A stretch of 64,000 bases of DNA from JAJYLM01 sp964547905 (lineage in GTDB: Bacteria; JAMCPX01). Below, in pieces: positions 18,708 through 27,151 of the stretch. The notes under the pieces are model-generated. The model saw only the letters and a list, made by a program, of their open reading frames with translations. It did no database searches and was not told the origin of the DNA. Position 1 is the stretch's first letter. Each line of letters opens with the position of its first letter. Location: assembly GCA_964547905.1 (NCBI GenBank), contig CAZJPN010000036.1, forward strand, positions 1-64,000, written 5' to 3'. The translations under genes and the position numbers were made by a program.

Positions 18708-19589
18708 TTAATAAAACCCCTTTGGTATTATTTTGAGTTCATCAAAAAGATACGAATCACTACACGTATTGCCGCTGAGAAGCATATCAATCTGCTCCGG
18801 GGTTACAGGGAATGATTCAATGTTTTTAAGCAATCCGGCAAGTAATTCTACAAGAAAGGCCGGAATATGGATTTTCATCTTTTTTTTCAGATTATACATA
18901 GTGGTTATAACATCTATTATATCATTATAGGAAAGACTCTTCGGCCCGCATAAGGTGTATGATTTGTTGAAAGTAGAGGGTTTATCTATGATCATGGAAA
19001 TTGCATTTGCAAGGTCATCGATATGAACAGGTTGTATTTTATACGTACCATTCCCTATAACAGGTATAACGAAAGGCATTAAGTTTATTATGTCCTTTAC
19101 GGTAGTTACAAAATTGATTGTACCTTTTGTTTCTCCGCCGAATACCACGGAGGGCCTTACAATAGTATAATCGATATCCTGTGCTTTTATAAACTCTTCT
19201 GCCCGATACTTTGTTCTTCTATAGCCATCCGATGTATCAGACTTTACTCCATTTGCACTTATCTGTATCCATCTTTTTACACCGGAAAGTTTTGCTCTTT
19301 CGTAGAGGTGTTTTACCCCTTGAACGTGTGCAAGCTCAAAGGTAATGCCTTTTGATGGGAATTCCCTTATAAGCCCGATGAGATAGATAACAGCATCGTA
19401 TCCGTCCAATGCGCTGTTTAATGATGCAGGGTCAGATATATCTCCATACCAGAATTCAATGGGTTTATTGTTTAGTTTTGTTTCAGAACCCCTACGAACA
19501 AGTGCCCGTACCTTGTGGCCGTCTTTTGCAAGCTTATCTATAACATGGTTTCCTATGTATCCCGTTCCACCTGCTATAAATAGCTTCAT
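18708..19589 (-). CDS. NAD(P)-binding SDR, complex I NDUFA9-like / NmrA-type
   Basis: The 293-residue protein starts MKLFIAGGTGYIGNHV, a GxxGxxG Rossmann motif. It continues with VRALVRR, YRRTKYRAEEFI (YxxxK) and a TLCGP segment, as in atypical SDRs related to the NDUFA9 subunit and to nucleoside-sugar epimerases. An upstream in-frame start at 19628 exists, but the ATG at 19589 is preferred because it overlaps the gmhA stop by ATGA and coincides with the start of the fold. Substrate is unknown. Members of this group often bind NADPH and serve as sugar-nucleotide or quinone-related enzymes. Confidence 0.82.
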   Translation of the reverse strand: MKLFIAGGTGYIGNHVIDKLAKDGHKVRALVRRGSETKLNNKPIEFWYGDISDPASLNSALDGYDAVIYLIGLIREFPSKGITFELAHVQGVKHLYERAKLSGVKRWIQISANGVKSDTSDGYRRTKYRAEEFIKAQDIDYTIVRPSVVFGGETKGTINFVTTVKDIINLMPFVIPVIGNGTYKIQPVHIDDLANAISMIIDKPSTFNKSYTLCGPKSLSYNDIIDVITTMYNLKKKMKIHIPAFLVELLAGLLKNIESFPVTPEQIDMLLSGNTCSDSYLFDELKIIPKGFY

Positions 19590-20170
19590 GACCGCAGATT
19601 CTTGATCCTTTGATCGATAATAGAGCATATTATGTGCCCTATAGTTATATGTGCCTCCTGGATGCGGGGCGTGTCCGGGTGATCGATTATAAGGGCGAGA
19701 TCCACCATTGACCGTGCCGTGCCGCCGTCCTTACCAAGCAGCCCGATTGTAAAAAGCCCTTTATTCCTCGCTGCCTTGAAGGCATTTAAAACATTTGAAG
19801 AATTGCCCGAAGTTGTTATGCCCATGGCTATATCCCCGATTTTTCCGAGGGCTATTATCTGTTTTGAAAAGATATCGTCAAACGAATAATCATTGCCGAT
19901 ACTCGTTATAACAGATGTATCGGTTGAAAGTGCTATAGCGGGAAGAGGTTGTCTTTCTATTTTGAACCGGTTAATGAATTCTGCTGCTATGTGCTGCGCA
20001 TCTGCGGCAGAGCCTCCATTGCCGAACAAAAACAGCGTTGACCCTTTTGTAAGGGCGTTGTATATAATATCCGCTGTTTTCTGGATCAGTGCTGCATGTG
20101 TATCCATGAGCTTAAGTTTTAACTCAGCACTTGATTTTAGTTCCGATTTTACAATATCTGTTTCATCCAT
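19586..20170 (-). CDS. gmhA: Phosphoheptose isomerase (SIS domain)
   Basis: The 194-residue SIS-domain protein has FLFGNGGSAADAQHIAAEF near residues 47-65, ALSTDTSVITSIGNDY and GITTSGNSSNVLNAF, which together are diagnostic of GmhA. The enzyme converts sedoheptulose 7-phosphate to D-glycero-manno-heptose 7-phosphate, the first step to the heptose of the lipopolysaccharide inner core. Other heptose genes are not in the window. It overlaps the downstream SDR gene by 4 bp and follows the PMT-like gene by 2 bp. Confidence 0.93.
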   Translation of the reverse strand: MDETDIVKSELKSSAELKLKLMDTHAALIQKTADIIYNALTKGSTLFLFGNGGSAADAQHIAAEFINRFKIERQPLPAIALSTDTSVITSIGNDYSFDDIFSKQIIALGKIGDIAMGITTSGNSSNVLNAFKAARNKGLFTIGLLGKDGGTARSMVDLALIIDHPDTPRIQEAHITIGHIICSIIDQRIKNLRS

Positions 20171-20172
20171 GA

Positions 20173-21639
20173 TTATTCCCCTTTATAATCATACCCTCTG
20201 TATATTGTGAAACTATGCCATGTTATCCCTGTAGCCTTGTCTGTCAATTTAAACACATCCAGTTTTTCAACATGGGAGAATAATGAACTCGTTACGGAGT
20301 TTAACGGCCCGTCTCCCCTGTCCACGATAATTATGTTTTTTCCTTGCAATACCTTCCTGTTCTGGAAGAACCAGTACGCATTTTTTGAACTGGCACCTGT
20401 CGTAAGATAGTATACCTGGGGCTGTCCTTTGAGGTAAAAGGCAAGCTCTGCTGTAACACCGTAATCGGTAGCACCAATAATATCGCCGGGCTTTGAAAAC
20501 TTTTCTACCTGCTCCGCAAGCCTGTTCCAGCCTCCGAGTCTGACGGTAAATTGATTCTGAGGAGGAATATTGAATTTCTTGAATATCCATCCCGGATAAT
20601 GTTCAAAATATAAAACCGGTAATGTTGTTATAAACATGAGTATAAACGCGGACACAACAAATTTTTTGAGTCCTTTCATGTACGCCTCCTCAAGCAGATA
20701 GACACCGCCGATGAACGGGGCGATAAAACCTGCGGCAGGCCAGTTGACCTCGGCTCTGCCTTTGAAGGCAAGAAATGTTATAAACGCAAATGTCGGCAGT
20801 GATGTTGATAGGATTATATTGAATCTTTCATCATGCTGAAACAATCCCCGCCTTATAGAGTATAACATAGTGTATAAAAGAAGGATAAAGACAAACGGTG
20901 TTTCAAGCCCCATATTCCCGAAAAAGAAATTGGCAAATACAAACCATGGATTATAGTGCTCCGGCATAAGAGATAATGCCCTCTTGAACATTCCGAGTCC
21001 GTGTGTGAGGTTCCATATAAACACAGGGCTTGCCGTTATAACCGTTATAATGGCACCGAGATACGGTTCTTTTTTAAACAACCAGTGTCTGTTTTCCTTC
21101 GATATAATGACAAAGAATACGACCTCAAGACTAAAAAAGAAAAACATGTGATGGCTCAAGATCCCGAGCCCGAGAACAAATCCTATAAGATACCACAGCC
21201 ATGGCTTTTGAGTCTGATTGAGCTCAAACAGAAGAAACAGCAAGATGGTCATAAAAAGGATCTGAGGCACATAGTATGTTTCAATAAATGCACCTGCTGA
21301 GACAAGAGGATTGAGCACATAGAGCATGGTAGCAAACAATGCCGTGGTTGAAGAAAAGAAACGATTGCCTATTTCAAAGAAAACTATGGCTGCGATTGTA
21401 GAGAATATATTGGCTCCCATCCTTAATGCAAAGGCTGTGGACCCGAAAATGTGTATCATAAGTATGTTAATCCAGGAGATCATGGGCCCCATGTCGAGAT
21501 AGCTCAGGCTGGGATGCCTTGCCCAGTCCCAGTAATATGCCTCATCAGGCGATAGAAGCAAATGAGTCGTTTTTATGTAATAGGCATTAAATATAAATGC
21601 CAAAAGTATAACTGTATATGCTATTGTACGTTTTTTCAT
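20173..21639 (-). CDS. PMT/ArnT-like (GT39/GT83) membrane glycosyltransferase, second paralogue
   Basis: The 488-residue polytopic membrane protein shows the same first loop (LSPDEAYYWDWARHPSLSYL) and the same C-terminal FTIYRGYDYKGE as the enzyme at 13878-15389. The frame extends to 21714, but the ATG at 21639 is chosen because it overlaps the upstream methyltransferase stop by ATGA and begins a lysine-flanked membrane segment (MKKRTIAYTVILLAF). As for its paralogue, it should transfer a polyprenyl-linked sugar on the periplasmic side. Donor and acceptor cannot be read from sequence. Confidence 0.88.
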   Translation of the reverse strand: MKKRTIAYTVILLAFIFNAYYIKTTHLLLSPDEAYYWDWARHPSLSYLDMGPMISWINILMIHIFGSTAFALRMGANIFSTIAAIVFFEIGNRFFSSTTALFATMLYVLNPLVSAGAFIETYYVPQILFMTILLFLLFELNQTQKPWLWYLIGFVLGLGILSHHMFFFFSLEVVFFVIISKENRHWLFKKEPYLGAIITVITASPVFIWNLTHGLGMFKRALSLMPEHYNPWFVFANFFFGNMGLETPFVFILLLYTMLYSIRRGLFQHDERFNIILSTSLPTFAFITFLAFKGRAEVNWPAAGFIAPFIGGVYLLEEAYMKGLKKFVVSAFILMFITTLPVLYFEHYPGWIFKKFNIPPQNQFTVRLGGWNRLAEQVEKFSKPGDIIGATDYGVTAELAFYLKGQPQVYYLTTGASSKNAYWFFQNRKVLQGKNIIIVDRGDGPLNSVTSSLFSHVEKLDVFKLTDKATGITWHSFTIYRGYDYKGE

Positions 21640-22193
21640 AATGGACACACATAGAACAAATGAAAATGATATTTGAGATATAATATAATAATAATGGCTG
21701 CAAATCCAAGCCATGCATTGTATTCCTCATGCTTTACAACAAGCTTTAAGTCGAAATCTTTGGATATCCTTACCGGTTTTATCAGCGGAAAGAATACCGG
21801 AACCTGCGATCTATAATCAAGGAACGAGCCGCCAAACAGCTCGATAAGCCTTTTCTCTTCCTCTTTGATAACACCGGAATATACAAAGTAAAACCCGATA
21901 AGGAAGATGAGGACAAATACAATGCAACTGCCCATTATAGAGGCACCCAGTCCGATAAAAAAACTACCGAGGTACAATGGATTACGGGTGTATGAGTAAG
22001 GGCCATCTATGGATAGTTCCTTGTTCTTTTTTATGTACCCCGAAGCCCATAATCTTATGAGGAGCCCCATTATGCCGATAGGTATGCCGATTGTCATACC
22101 TATAACGCTCGGCTTTGCCATTACAACAAACAATATTGCGAGGACAAAACCCAGCTTTATTCTGTAGTACGATAGAAATTCATTAATCTTCAT
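21636..22193 (-). CDS. Isoprenylcysteine carboxyl methyltransferase-like membrane protein
   Basis: The 185-residue protein has about four membrane segments and the signature PYSYTRNPLYLGSF followed by EEEKRLIELFGGSFLDYRSQVPVFFP, typical of the bacterial ICMT/PEMT-like family that binds S-adenosylmethionine. Bacterial members methylate lipids or small molecules; true prenyl-cysteine substrates are not expected here. It is the first gene of a five-gene overlapping minus-strand operon (this gene, PMT-like, gmhA, SDR, AddA-like). A TATAAT box sits 8 nt upstream of its ATG. Confidence 0.85.
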   Translation of the reverse strand: MKINEFLSYYRIKLGFVLAILFVVMAKPSVIGMTIGIPIGIMGLLIRLWASGYIKKNKELSIDGPYSYTRNPLYLGSFFIGLGASIMGSCIVFVLIFLIGFYFVYSGVIKEEEKRLIELFGGSFLDYRSQVPVFFPLIKPVRISKDFDLKLVVKHEEYNAWLGFAAIIIILYLKYHFHLFYVCPL

Positions 22194-22201
22194 AAGGGTT
22201 T

Positions 22202-22228
22202 ATTATATCATTTTGTTGTGGCTGTCTA
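22202..22228 (-). promoter_or_regulatory. Operon promoter for the ICMT-like gene, leaderless geometry
   Basis: On the minus strand, TAGACA (22228-22223) is followed after 15 nt by a perfect TATAAT (22207-22202), and the ATG at 22193 starts 8 nt later. There is no Shine-Dalgarno. The -35 spacing is short, but the -10 box is ideal. Confidence 0.5.
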
Positions 22229-22315
22229 TATTTGTTGTAGTAATTGCGGCAAATTCTATAAATCTGTTGCGCAGTCTCATAAAAAGTTATATATAATTAC
22301 AGGACTTATATAAGA

Positions 22316-22447
22316 ATGGCTCTGTTAAATCAAATACTGAAATATGTGGGACTATATGGTTTTACTATAAGTGATACCGTATCCTGTTTAGTTGTTTTCC
22401 TGCTTATCGTAGTATTGATTAGGCTTTACAATAGAAAGCGAGTTTAG
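22316..22447 (+). CDS. Possible small membrane protein, 43 residues
   Basis: An ATG at 22316 opens a 43-codon frame. The protein begins MALLNQILKYVGLYGF, has one strongly hydrophobic stretch (about residues 22-35, VSCLVVFLLIVVLI) and ends in a basic tail (RLYNRKRV). That topology fits a single-pass small membrane protein. An AGGA lies 11-14 nt upstream, a little far for a ribosome site. It lies in the gap between the divergent ICMT-like and response-regulator genes. I do not recognise a family; it could be chance. Confidence 0.35.
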   Translation: MALLNQILKYVGLYGFTISDTVSCLVVFLLIVVLIRLYNRKRV

Positions 22448-22479
22448 TACCCGCAAATACCCATAAAATTACTCTATTC

Positions 22480-22494
22480 TGGCATGATGTTTGC
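22480..22494 (+). promoter_or_regulatory. Candidate sigma-54 (RpoN) promoter of the response regulator
   Basis: TGGCATGATGTTTGC matches the -24/-12 consensus TGGCAC-N5-TTGC at all but one base, with GG and GC exactly 12 positions apart and the preferred C before and T after. The predicted start is near 22506, 7 nt before the response-regulator ATG at 22513. An enhancer-binding activator would be required. Confidence 0.6.
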
Positions 22495-22512
22495 TTCCTT
22501 AAATCTGTAGTT

Positions 22513-22884
22513 ATGACAAGTAGTATTGTAATTATCGATGATTGCGAGCTGATCAAATTCTCTTTATTGAAAATATTACCTGATTACTCAGGTTCAATTC
22601 AGTTTTACTATAATTTTTCGGATGCCTTAAAGGAATTAAAAATTGTTAGAGAACGGAAAAAATATATATTCATTCTTGATTTAGAGCTGGTTACGCATAA
22701 TGGAATTAGCGAGCTTATCAGTATAATGCCGCAGGGCTGTTGCGACATCATACTGCTTACATCAATGCCAATTGCTCATGTAGAGAAGGAAATGTATGAC
22801 AAAAGGATAGTAAAAATTTTTACAAAACCGTTTAATGTTAAAGAACTTACCCAAACAATCATTGATTTAAATAATGCGGGTTAA
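22513..22884 (+). CDS. Single-domain response regulator
   Basis: The 123-residue protein is a lone CheY-like receiver domain. Acidic pair D9-D10, phospho-acceptor D56 (ILDLEL), T83 (LLTSM) and K105 (FTKPF) are all in place, and there is no output domain. It must work by protein contact or as a phosphorelay element. No histidine kinase is adjacent. The gene appears driven by a sigma-54 promoter and converges with mce, overlapping it by 4 bp at shared stop codons (TTAA). Confidence 0.88.
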   Translation: MTSSIVIIDDCELIKFSLLKILPDYSGSIQFYYNFSDALKELKIVRERKKYIFILDLELVTHNGISELISIMPQGCCDIILLTSMPIAHVEKEMYDKRIVKIFTKPFNVKELTQTIIDLNNAG

Positions 22885-23279
22885 CCCAATTTTTCATAGA
22901 ATTCTATAAGTACGCCGTGTGTGGATAAAGGGTGAACGAATATTGCTTTGTTGCCTTTATAGCCTCTACGCGGTTTAGTATCGATAAGTTTTATGCCGGA
23001 AGCCTGGAGGGATTTTATCAGTATTTCTATGTTCTCAACCTCAAGACAGATGTGGTGAAGTCCTTCCCCCCGTTTTTCGAGAAATTTTGCCACACCGCTG
23101 TTATTTTCCAGGGGTTTTACAAGTTCAATATGCGCATTATCCAGTGACATGACCGCTATCTCGACGCCCTCTGACTCTACCCGCTGTCTTGACTCGAGAG
23201 TTGCCCCAAATTTTTGGCTGTATGTCGTAGTAGCCTCTTCTAAATCTTTAACCACTATTGCGATATGATCAAGCTTCAT
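22881..23279 (-). CDS. mce: Methylmalonyl-CoA epimerase
   Basis: The 132-residue VOC-fold protein begins MKLDHIAIVVKDLEEA. It has HIELVKPL and GEGLHHICLEVENI, which supply the His and Glu ligands of the family's metal site. It interconverts (2R)- and (2S)-methylmalonyl-CoA in propionate or methylmalonyl-CoA metabolism. The ATG at 23279 is chosen over an upstream TTG (23285). It overlaps the end of ptsI by 11 bp, which makes it the last gene of the PTS operon, an unexpected place for this enzyme. Its mutase partner is not in the window. Confidence 0.9.
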   Translation of the reverse strand: MKLDHIAIVVKDLEEATTTYSQKFGATLESRQRVESEGVEIAVMSLDNAHIELVKPLENNSGVAKFLEKRGEGLHHICLEVENIEILIKSLQASGIKLIDTKPRRGYKGNKAIFVHPLSTHGVLIEFYEKLG

Positions 23280-24993
23280 CCGCAAGCTCTTTAGTGTATG
23301 CGTCTATGACAAGCTTTTCAATCTCTTCCGCTGATGGAAGTTTTAACGCCTCTCTTACAAGTTTATGCGCACGTGCCTTATTGATCTTTGGAATAAATCT
23401 TTTTGCTCTGTTCATTATACCTATATTCATGCTCAACTCGTAAAATCCCATGCCAATTAATATCGGGAGATAGAGAGGTACGCTTGCCATTTCTCCGCAT
23501 ATCTGTGCCGGTATTTTGTTCGCTTTTGCCTGTTCGGCTATTAACAATAGCATCCTCAGTACAGCGGGGTGCAATGGTTGATAGAGGTATGATACGTCTT
23601 CATCTCCGCGATCGATTGCCATTGTATACTGGATAAGATCGTTTGTTCCAACGCTTACAAAATCAAGCGTACTGGAGAGGCTATCCACGATCATTGCCGC
23701 GGCCGGAGTTTCGATCAGAGCTCCGAGTTTTGTTGTGCCGGTTTTGTAGCCCTTGTTTGCAAGATTTTCTCTTTCTTCATCTATAATTTTTTTTGTGGTT
23801 TTGACTTCACCAACAGATGAGATCATTGGCAATAATATCCTTATTTCACCCAATGCGCTTGCTCTGAGGATAGCCCTTATCTGTGTCCTGAAGAGGGATT
23901 GTTCTTTTAGACATACCCTGATACCCCGTAACCCAAGCGCCGGGTTTTCCGATCTTTTATAGATTTCTGAAAATAATTTGTCGCCGCCGATGTCAAGGGT
24001 TCTTATGGTAACCGGAGAGCCGGAAAATAATTTTGTAATGGTGGAATAATGCATAAAACTCGTTTCTTCTGATGGAAGCTCTCTTTTGCGTGTATAGAGA
24101 TACTCTGTTCTTACAAGGCCGATCCCTTCTGCCCCTGCATTAAAAGCATCCTCTGCTTCCTCAAGGAACTCTATGTTTGCCATTATTTTTATAACAACAC
24201 CGTCTTTTGTTGTTGTACTGCTCCTTACCTCATGAAGGGTATCGCTCTCCTTCTTGTGAGCCCTTGTCCCTTGATATTTATTGATGATCTCAAATTCCGG
24301 CTCTACTATCAGGATGCCGTTATCTCCATCTATAAGTAGGTTTTGTCCGTCTCTTATCTTACTTGCCAGATTCTTTATTCCGGCTACAGCAGGGATTCCA
24401 AGTGATCGTGCTATAATAGCAGGATGCGATACCAGCCCTCCTGTTTCGAGTGCAAGACCTATAACATTATCCTTCATGAGATATGGTGTGCTTGACATGG
24501 CAAAGCTTGACAAAACAATAATACCGGGTTCCTCAAGCTCATAGGTTGCTTCCTGTCCGGAAAGATTTTTCAGGATCCTTTGCCCTTCGTGGGCTACATC
24601 AAATTTTCTTTCTTTGATATATTCGTCTTCTATTCTATCAAAGGTCTTTTCTATGTTGCTTAAAACCTCGGTTAATGCCCATTCGGTATTTATGGAATTG
24701 TCCCTTATTCTGGCAAGGACATTTTCTATAAATGATTTGTCCTCAAGTATCATCATGTGCATATCAAGTATGAGCAATGCCTCTTTACCGGAAACGGGAT
24801 CTATCTTTTCTGAAATGCCCTGGATCTCCTTTTTTGATTTTTCAATTGCTGTGAGGAACCTGTTTATTTCCGAAGGTATGGTATCATAAGTTATATGGTA
24901 GCGGGATATGTCGAATACAGAGCTGATTGGCTTAATTGCCTTGCCTATGGCCCAGCCGGGTGATATCGCTATACCATTAAGGTAGGTAGTCAT
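23269..24993 (-). CDS. ptsI: PTS enzyme I (phosphoenolpyruvate-protein phosphotransferase)
   Basis: The 574-residue protein takes phosphate from PEP and passes it to HPr. The phospho-histidine lies in GGLVSHPAIIARSLGIPAVAG with H190, equivalent to E. coli H189; the residues just before and after differ from the more usual GGRTSHTAI. The C-terminal PEP-binding barrel has GTNDLIQYTMAIDR and the CGEMA segment with the catalytic Cys. It overlaps ptsH by 4 bp and mce by 11 bp. There is no IIB, IIC or IID gene here, so the chain probably serves regulation. Confidence 0.95.
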   Translation of the reverse strand: MTTYLNGIAISPGWAIGKAIKPISSVFDISRYHITYDTIPSEINRFLTAIEKSKKEIQGISEKIDPVSGKEALLILDMHMMILEDKSFIENVLARIRDNSINTEWALTEVLSNIEKTFDRIEDEYIKERKFDVAHEGQRILKNLSGQEATYELEEPGIIVLSSFAMSSTPYLMKDNVIGLALETGGLVSHPAIIARSLGIPAVAGIKNLASKIRDGQNLLIDGDNGILIVEPEFEIINKYQGTRAHKKESDTLHEVRSSTTTKDGVVIKIMANIEFLEEAEDAFNAGAEGIGLVRTEYLYTRKRELPSEETSFMHYSTITKLFSGSPVTIRTLDIGGDKLFSEIYKRSENPALGLRGIRVCLKEQSLFRTQIRAILRASALGEIRILLPMISSVGEVKTTKKIIDEERENLANKGYKTGTTKLGALIETPAAAMIVDSLSSTLDFVSVGTNDLIQYTMAIDRGDEDVSYLYQPLHPAVLRMLLLIAEQAKANKIPAQICGEMASVPLYLPILIGMGFYELSMNIGIMNRAKRFIPKINKARAHKLVREALKLPSAEEIEKLVIDAYTKELADEA

Positions 24994-25259
24994 TGTTCTT
25001 CACCAAATTTGTTTTCTATCAGTTTTTGCAGAGAAACCAATGCTGTCTCTTCATCCTTCCCGTCCACCATGATTCTTAATGTGGTTCCTTTTGCAGCCGC
25101 AAGCGTTAACAGGCCGAGTATGCTTTTACCATTTGCCCTTTCACCGTTTTTGTATACATGAATCTCACACTCATAGGTGTTTGCGAGCTTTACGAACTGA
25201 GCCGCTGCCCTCGCATGAAACCCGAGTTTGTTGTTTATAACAAAACTGCCTTCTTTCAT
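24990..25259 (-). CDS. ptsH: Phosphocarrier protein HPr
   Basis: The 89-residue protein has the active-site histidine H15 in GFHARAA (the usual proline after HAR is alanine) and the regulatory serine S46 in GKSILGL. Both phosphorylation sites are present, consistent with the HPr kinase gene in the same operon. It overlaps ptsI and the EIIA gene by 4 bp each, which points to coupled translation. Confidence 0.95.
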   Translation of the reverse strand: MKEGSFVINNKLGFHARAAAQFVKLANTYECEIHVYKNGERANGKSILGLLTLAAAKGTTLRIMVDGKDEETALVSLQKLIENKFGEEQ

Positions 25260-25663
25260 GATTCTGTTTTGTTCAATACATCATCGGCAAGTATGATATT
25301 TTTCCTGCCGTACTCCTTTATCATATTGGCGAGCTCTTTTATCGGCATTTTTGTGTCCATGGATGCGAGCTTGATAAGCATGGGCAGGTTTACGCCTGCA
25401 AGTACTTCTACAAGCCCCTCGCTGAGAAAAGATAAGCTTATGTTTGATGGTGTACCTCCGAACATGTCCGTAAGGATAAGGACACCTTCTCCTTTATCAA
25501 CCTTTTTTATAGCGTTTGCAATCCCGTCACGCAAAACCTCCACGGGCTTTGTAGGGTCTGTCATAACGGATGTTATGTAGTCTTTTTTCCCTACAATGAA
25601 CTCGGTGGTTGCGACCAGTTCATTTGCAAACTGACCGTGTGCAACAACAACAATTCCAACCAT
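25256..25663 (-). CDS. PTS EIIA component, mannose family
   Basis: The 135-residue protein begins MVGIVVVAHGQFANELV, where H9 is the expected phospho-acceptor of mannose-type EIIA domains. The segment GVLILTDMFGGTPSN is the family hallmark. No EIIB or membrane components follow, so it probably acts as a phosphorylation-dependent signal output and not as part of a sugar transporter. It lies between rapZ (2 bp) and ptsH (4-bp overlap). Confidence 0.92.
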   Translation of the reverse strand: MVGIVVVAHGQFANELVATTEFIVGKKDYITSVMTDPTKPVEVLRDGIANAIKKVDKGEGVLILTDMFGGTPSNISLSFLSEGLVEVLAGVNLPMLIKLASMDTKMPIKELANMIKEYGRKNIILADDVLNKTES

Positions 25664-25665
25664 AT

Positions 25666-26523
25666 TTACTCCTTTTCAATGTCCCTGTGCTTTATTATGG
25701 GTGTATAACCTAAGTCAGTTATCATGTTTCTCACCTCTTCCACTACGGTTACGGACCTGTGCCTTCCGCCTGTACATCCGAACGATATGGTAAGGTAACT
25801 TTTTCCTTCTGCATCGTAAAGCGGTATTGTGAATTCCATAAATTTTTTCAATAGGTCGAGAAATTTAAGGGTGATGTCATTATTCTTAACATAATTAATT
25901 ACGTTTTTGTCAAGACCTGTGAAACTTTTCAATTCGGGTACAAAATATGGGTTCCTAAGAAACCTTACGTCAAAAACTATATCGGTATCCGCGGGAATAC
26001 CAAACCTATAGCCAAATGATTGAAGTATTATAGTCATAGCTTTTGTTTTCGTTGATTGTTGAATGAACAGCTTCAATTCTTTTTTCAAATCATGGACTGT
26101 AAAATTCGAGGTGTCTATAATGTGATCCGCCTGGCTCTTGATCTCTTCAAGGTACTTCCGCTCAAGCCGGAACCCTTCTTCTATCGGTATGTCCTGTGCC
26201 AGGGGGTGCTTTCTTCTGGTCTCGCTGTATCTTTTCAGGAGGACACTGTCGTTTGAATCAAGAAAGATAATGGTAACCTTGTCTTTTGTGGATTTTAACG
26301 CCTGCAGCTGCCGGGACAGGTCTGCAAAGAAGCCCCTACCCCGTACATCTATTGAAAAGGCTATGTTCCTGATGTCCTCTTTAGAGTCTGTTATCAGGTC
26401 GATAAACTTCGGTATAAGCTGTAACGGGATGTTATCGACACAGAAAAAGCCCATGTCCTCGAGCATGGCCATTGCCGTTGTTTTGCCCGAGCCTGACATG
26501 CCTGTTACGATCACAATATTCAT
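25666..26523 (-). CDS. rapZ: RapZ/YvcJ-family nucleotide-binding RNase adapter
   Basis: The 285-residue protein begins MNIVIVTGMSGSGKTTAMAM with a Walker A (GMSGSGKT) and then EDMGFFCVDN. The C-terminal FGCTGGRHRSV is the family's conserved block. In E. coli RapZ delivers the sRNA GlmZ to RNase E to adjust amino-sugar synthesis; elsewhere it binds UDP-GlcNAc. The ATG at 26523 is chosen because AGCAGG lies 6 nt upstream and the length then equals that of the family; in-frame starts upstream overlap hprK. Presence beside PTS genes is conserved in Proteobacteria. Confidence 0.93.
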   Translation of the reverse strand: MNIVIVTGMSGSGKTTAMAMLEDMGFFCVDNIPLQLIPKFIDLITDSKEDIRNIAFSIDVRGRGFFADLSRQLQALKSTKDKVTIIFLDSNDSVLLKRYSETRRKHPLAQDIPIEEGFRLERKYLEEIKSQADHIIDTSNFTVHDLKKELKLFIQQSTKTKAMTIILQSFGYRFGIPADTDIVFDVRFLRNPYFVPELKSFTGLDKNVINYVKNNDITLKFLDLLKKFMEFTIPLYDAEGKSYLTISFGCTGGRHRSVTVVEEVRNMITDLGYTPIIKHRDIEKE

Positions 26524-26533
26524 AGGGTACCTG

Positions 26534-27151
26534 CTATCCATTGGCACTGCCAATCCTTTCCGAGATTCTCTGTTCCAGTTCTTTTGCCTCATCAATCCCC
26601 TGGTTTTTTAATAAGAAACTTTTAACGGCGACCTCAACAAGTGAAGCCATATTCCGCGCGGGTCTTACGGGCAGTTTAACCAGGGGCAACTTTCTTCCAA
26701 GAATGCTGTACGTGTAAGGTTTTAAAAAGCCTCTCGCATGGCTTGATTTGTCCCAATCAATAAAGTCTATAACCATATCTATACGTTTTTTAGGGCACAG
26801 GGCTTGTTTGCCGAAATGTGATTGAACCTTGATAACGCCCAGGCCGTGCAGCTCCATGTACCCTCTTATAAGAGGGTCGCTTTTGCCGAACAAGGTACCG
26901 TTTTCAACGCTTGTTATGACAAGGTCATCGGCAACAAGCTTGTGATGTCTTGTTATAAGTTCAAGTGCGCACTCACTCTTCCCTATGCCGCTCTTGCCTA
27001 TGAGAAGAACGCCTACCTGTTTTACCGACACAAGCACACCATGTATGCGTTCTAAAACTTTTGAATTATTTGTACCTGGCACCTGTTTCGATGAGCCCGT
27101 AATGGCCGTCGTCCCTTTTATATACCACATTGACCCTTTCATCCCCGGCAT
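26534..27151 (-). CDS. hprK: HPr kinase/phosphorylase, short form (kinase domain only)
   Basis: At most 205 residues are encoded against about 310 in full-length enzymes. The regulatory N-terminal domain is absent, and the homologous part starts at RIHGVLVSVKQVGVLLIGKSGIGKSECALEL, with Walker A GKSGIGKS. RGYMELHGLGVIKV corresponds to the HprK signature region. It phosphorylates and dephosphorylates Ser46 of HPr in response to metabolites. The start is uncertain: the frame overlaps hpf by up to 86 bp, and ATG 27151, ATG 27130 or GTG 27082 are possible. Short HprK forms are known in Proteobacteria. Confidence 0.85.
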   Translation of the reverse strand: MPGMKGSMWYIKGTTAITGSSKQVPGTNNSKVLERIHGVLVSVKQVGVLLIGKSGIGKSECALELITRHHKLVADDLVITSVENGTLFGKSDPLIRGYMELHGLGVIKVQSHFGKQALCPKKRIDMVIDFIDWDKSSHARGFLKPYTYSILGRKLPLVKLPVRPARNMASLVEVAVKSFLLKNQGIDEAKELEQRISERIGSANG

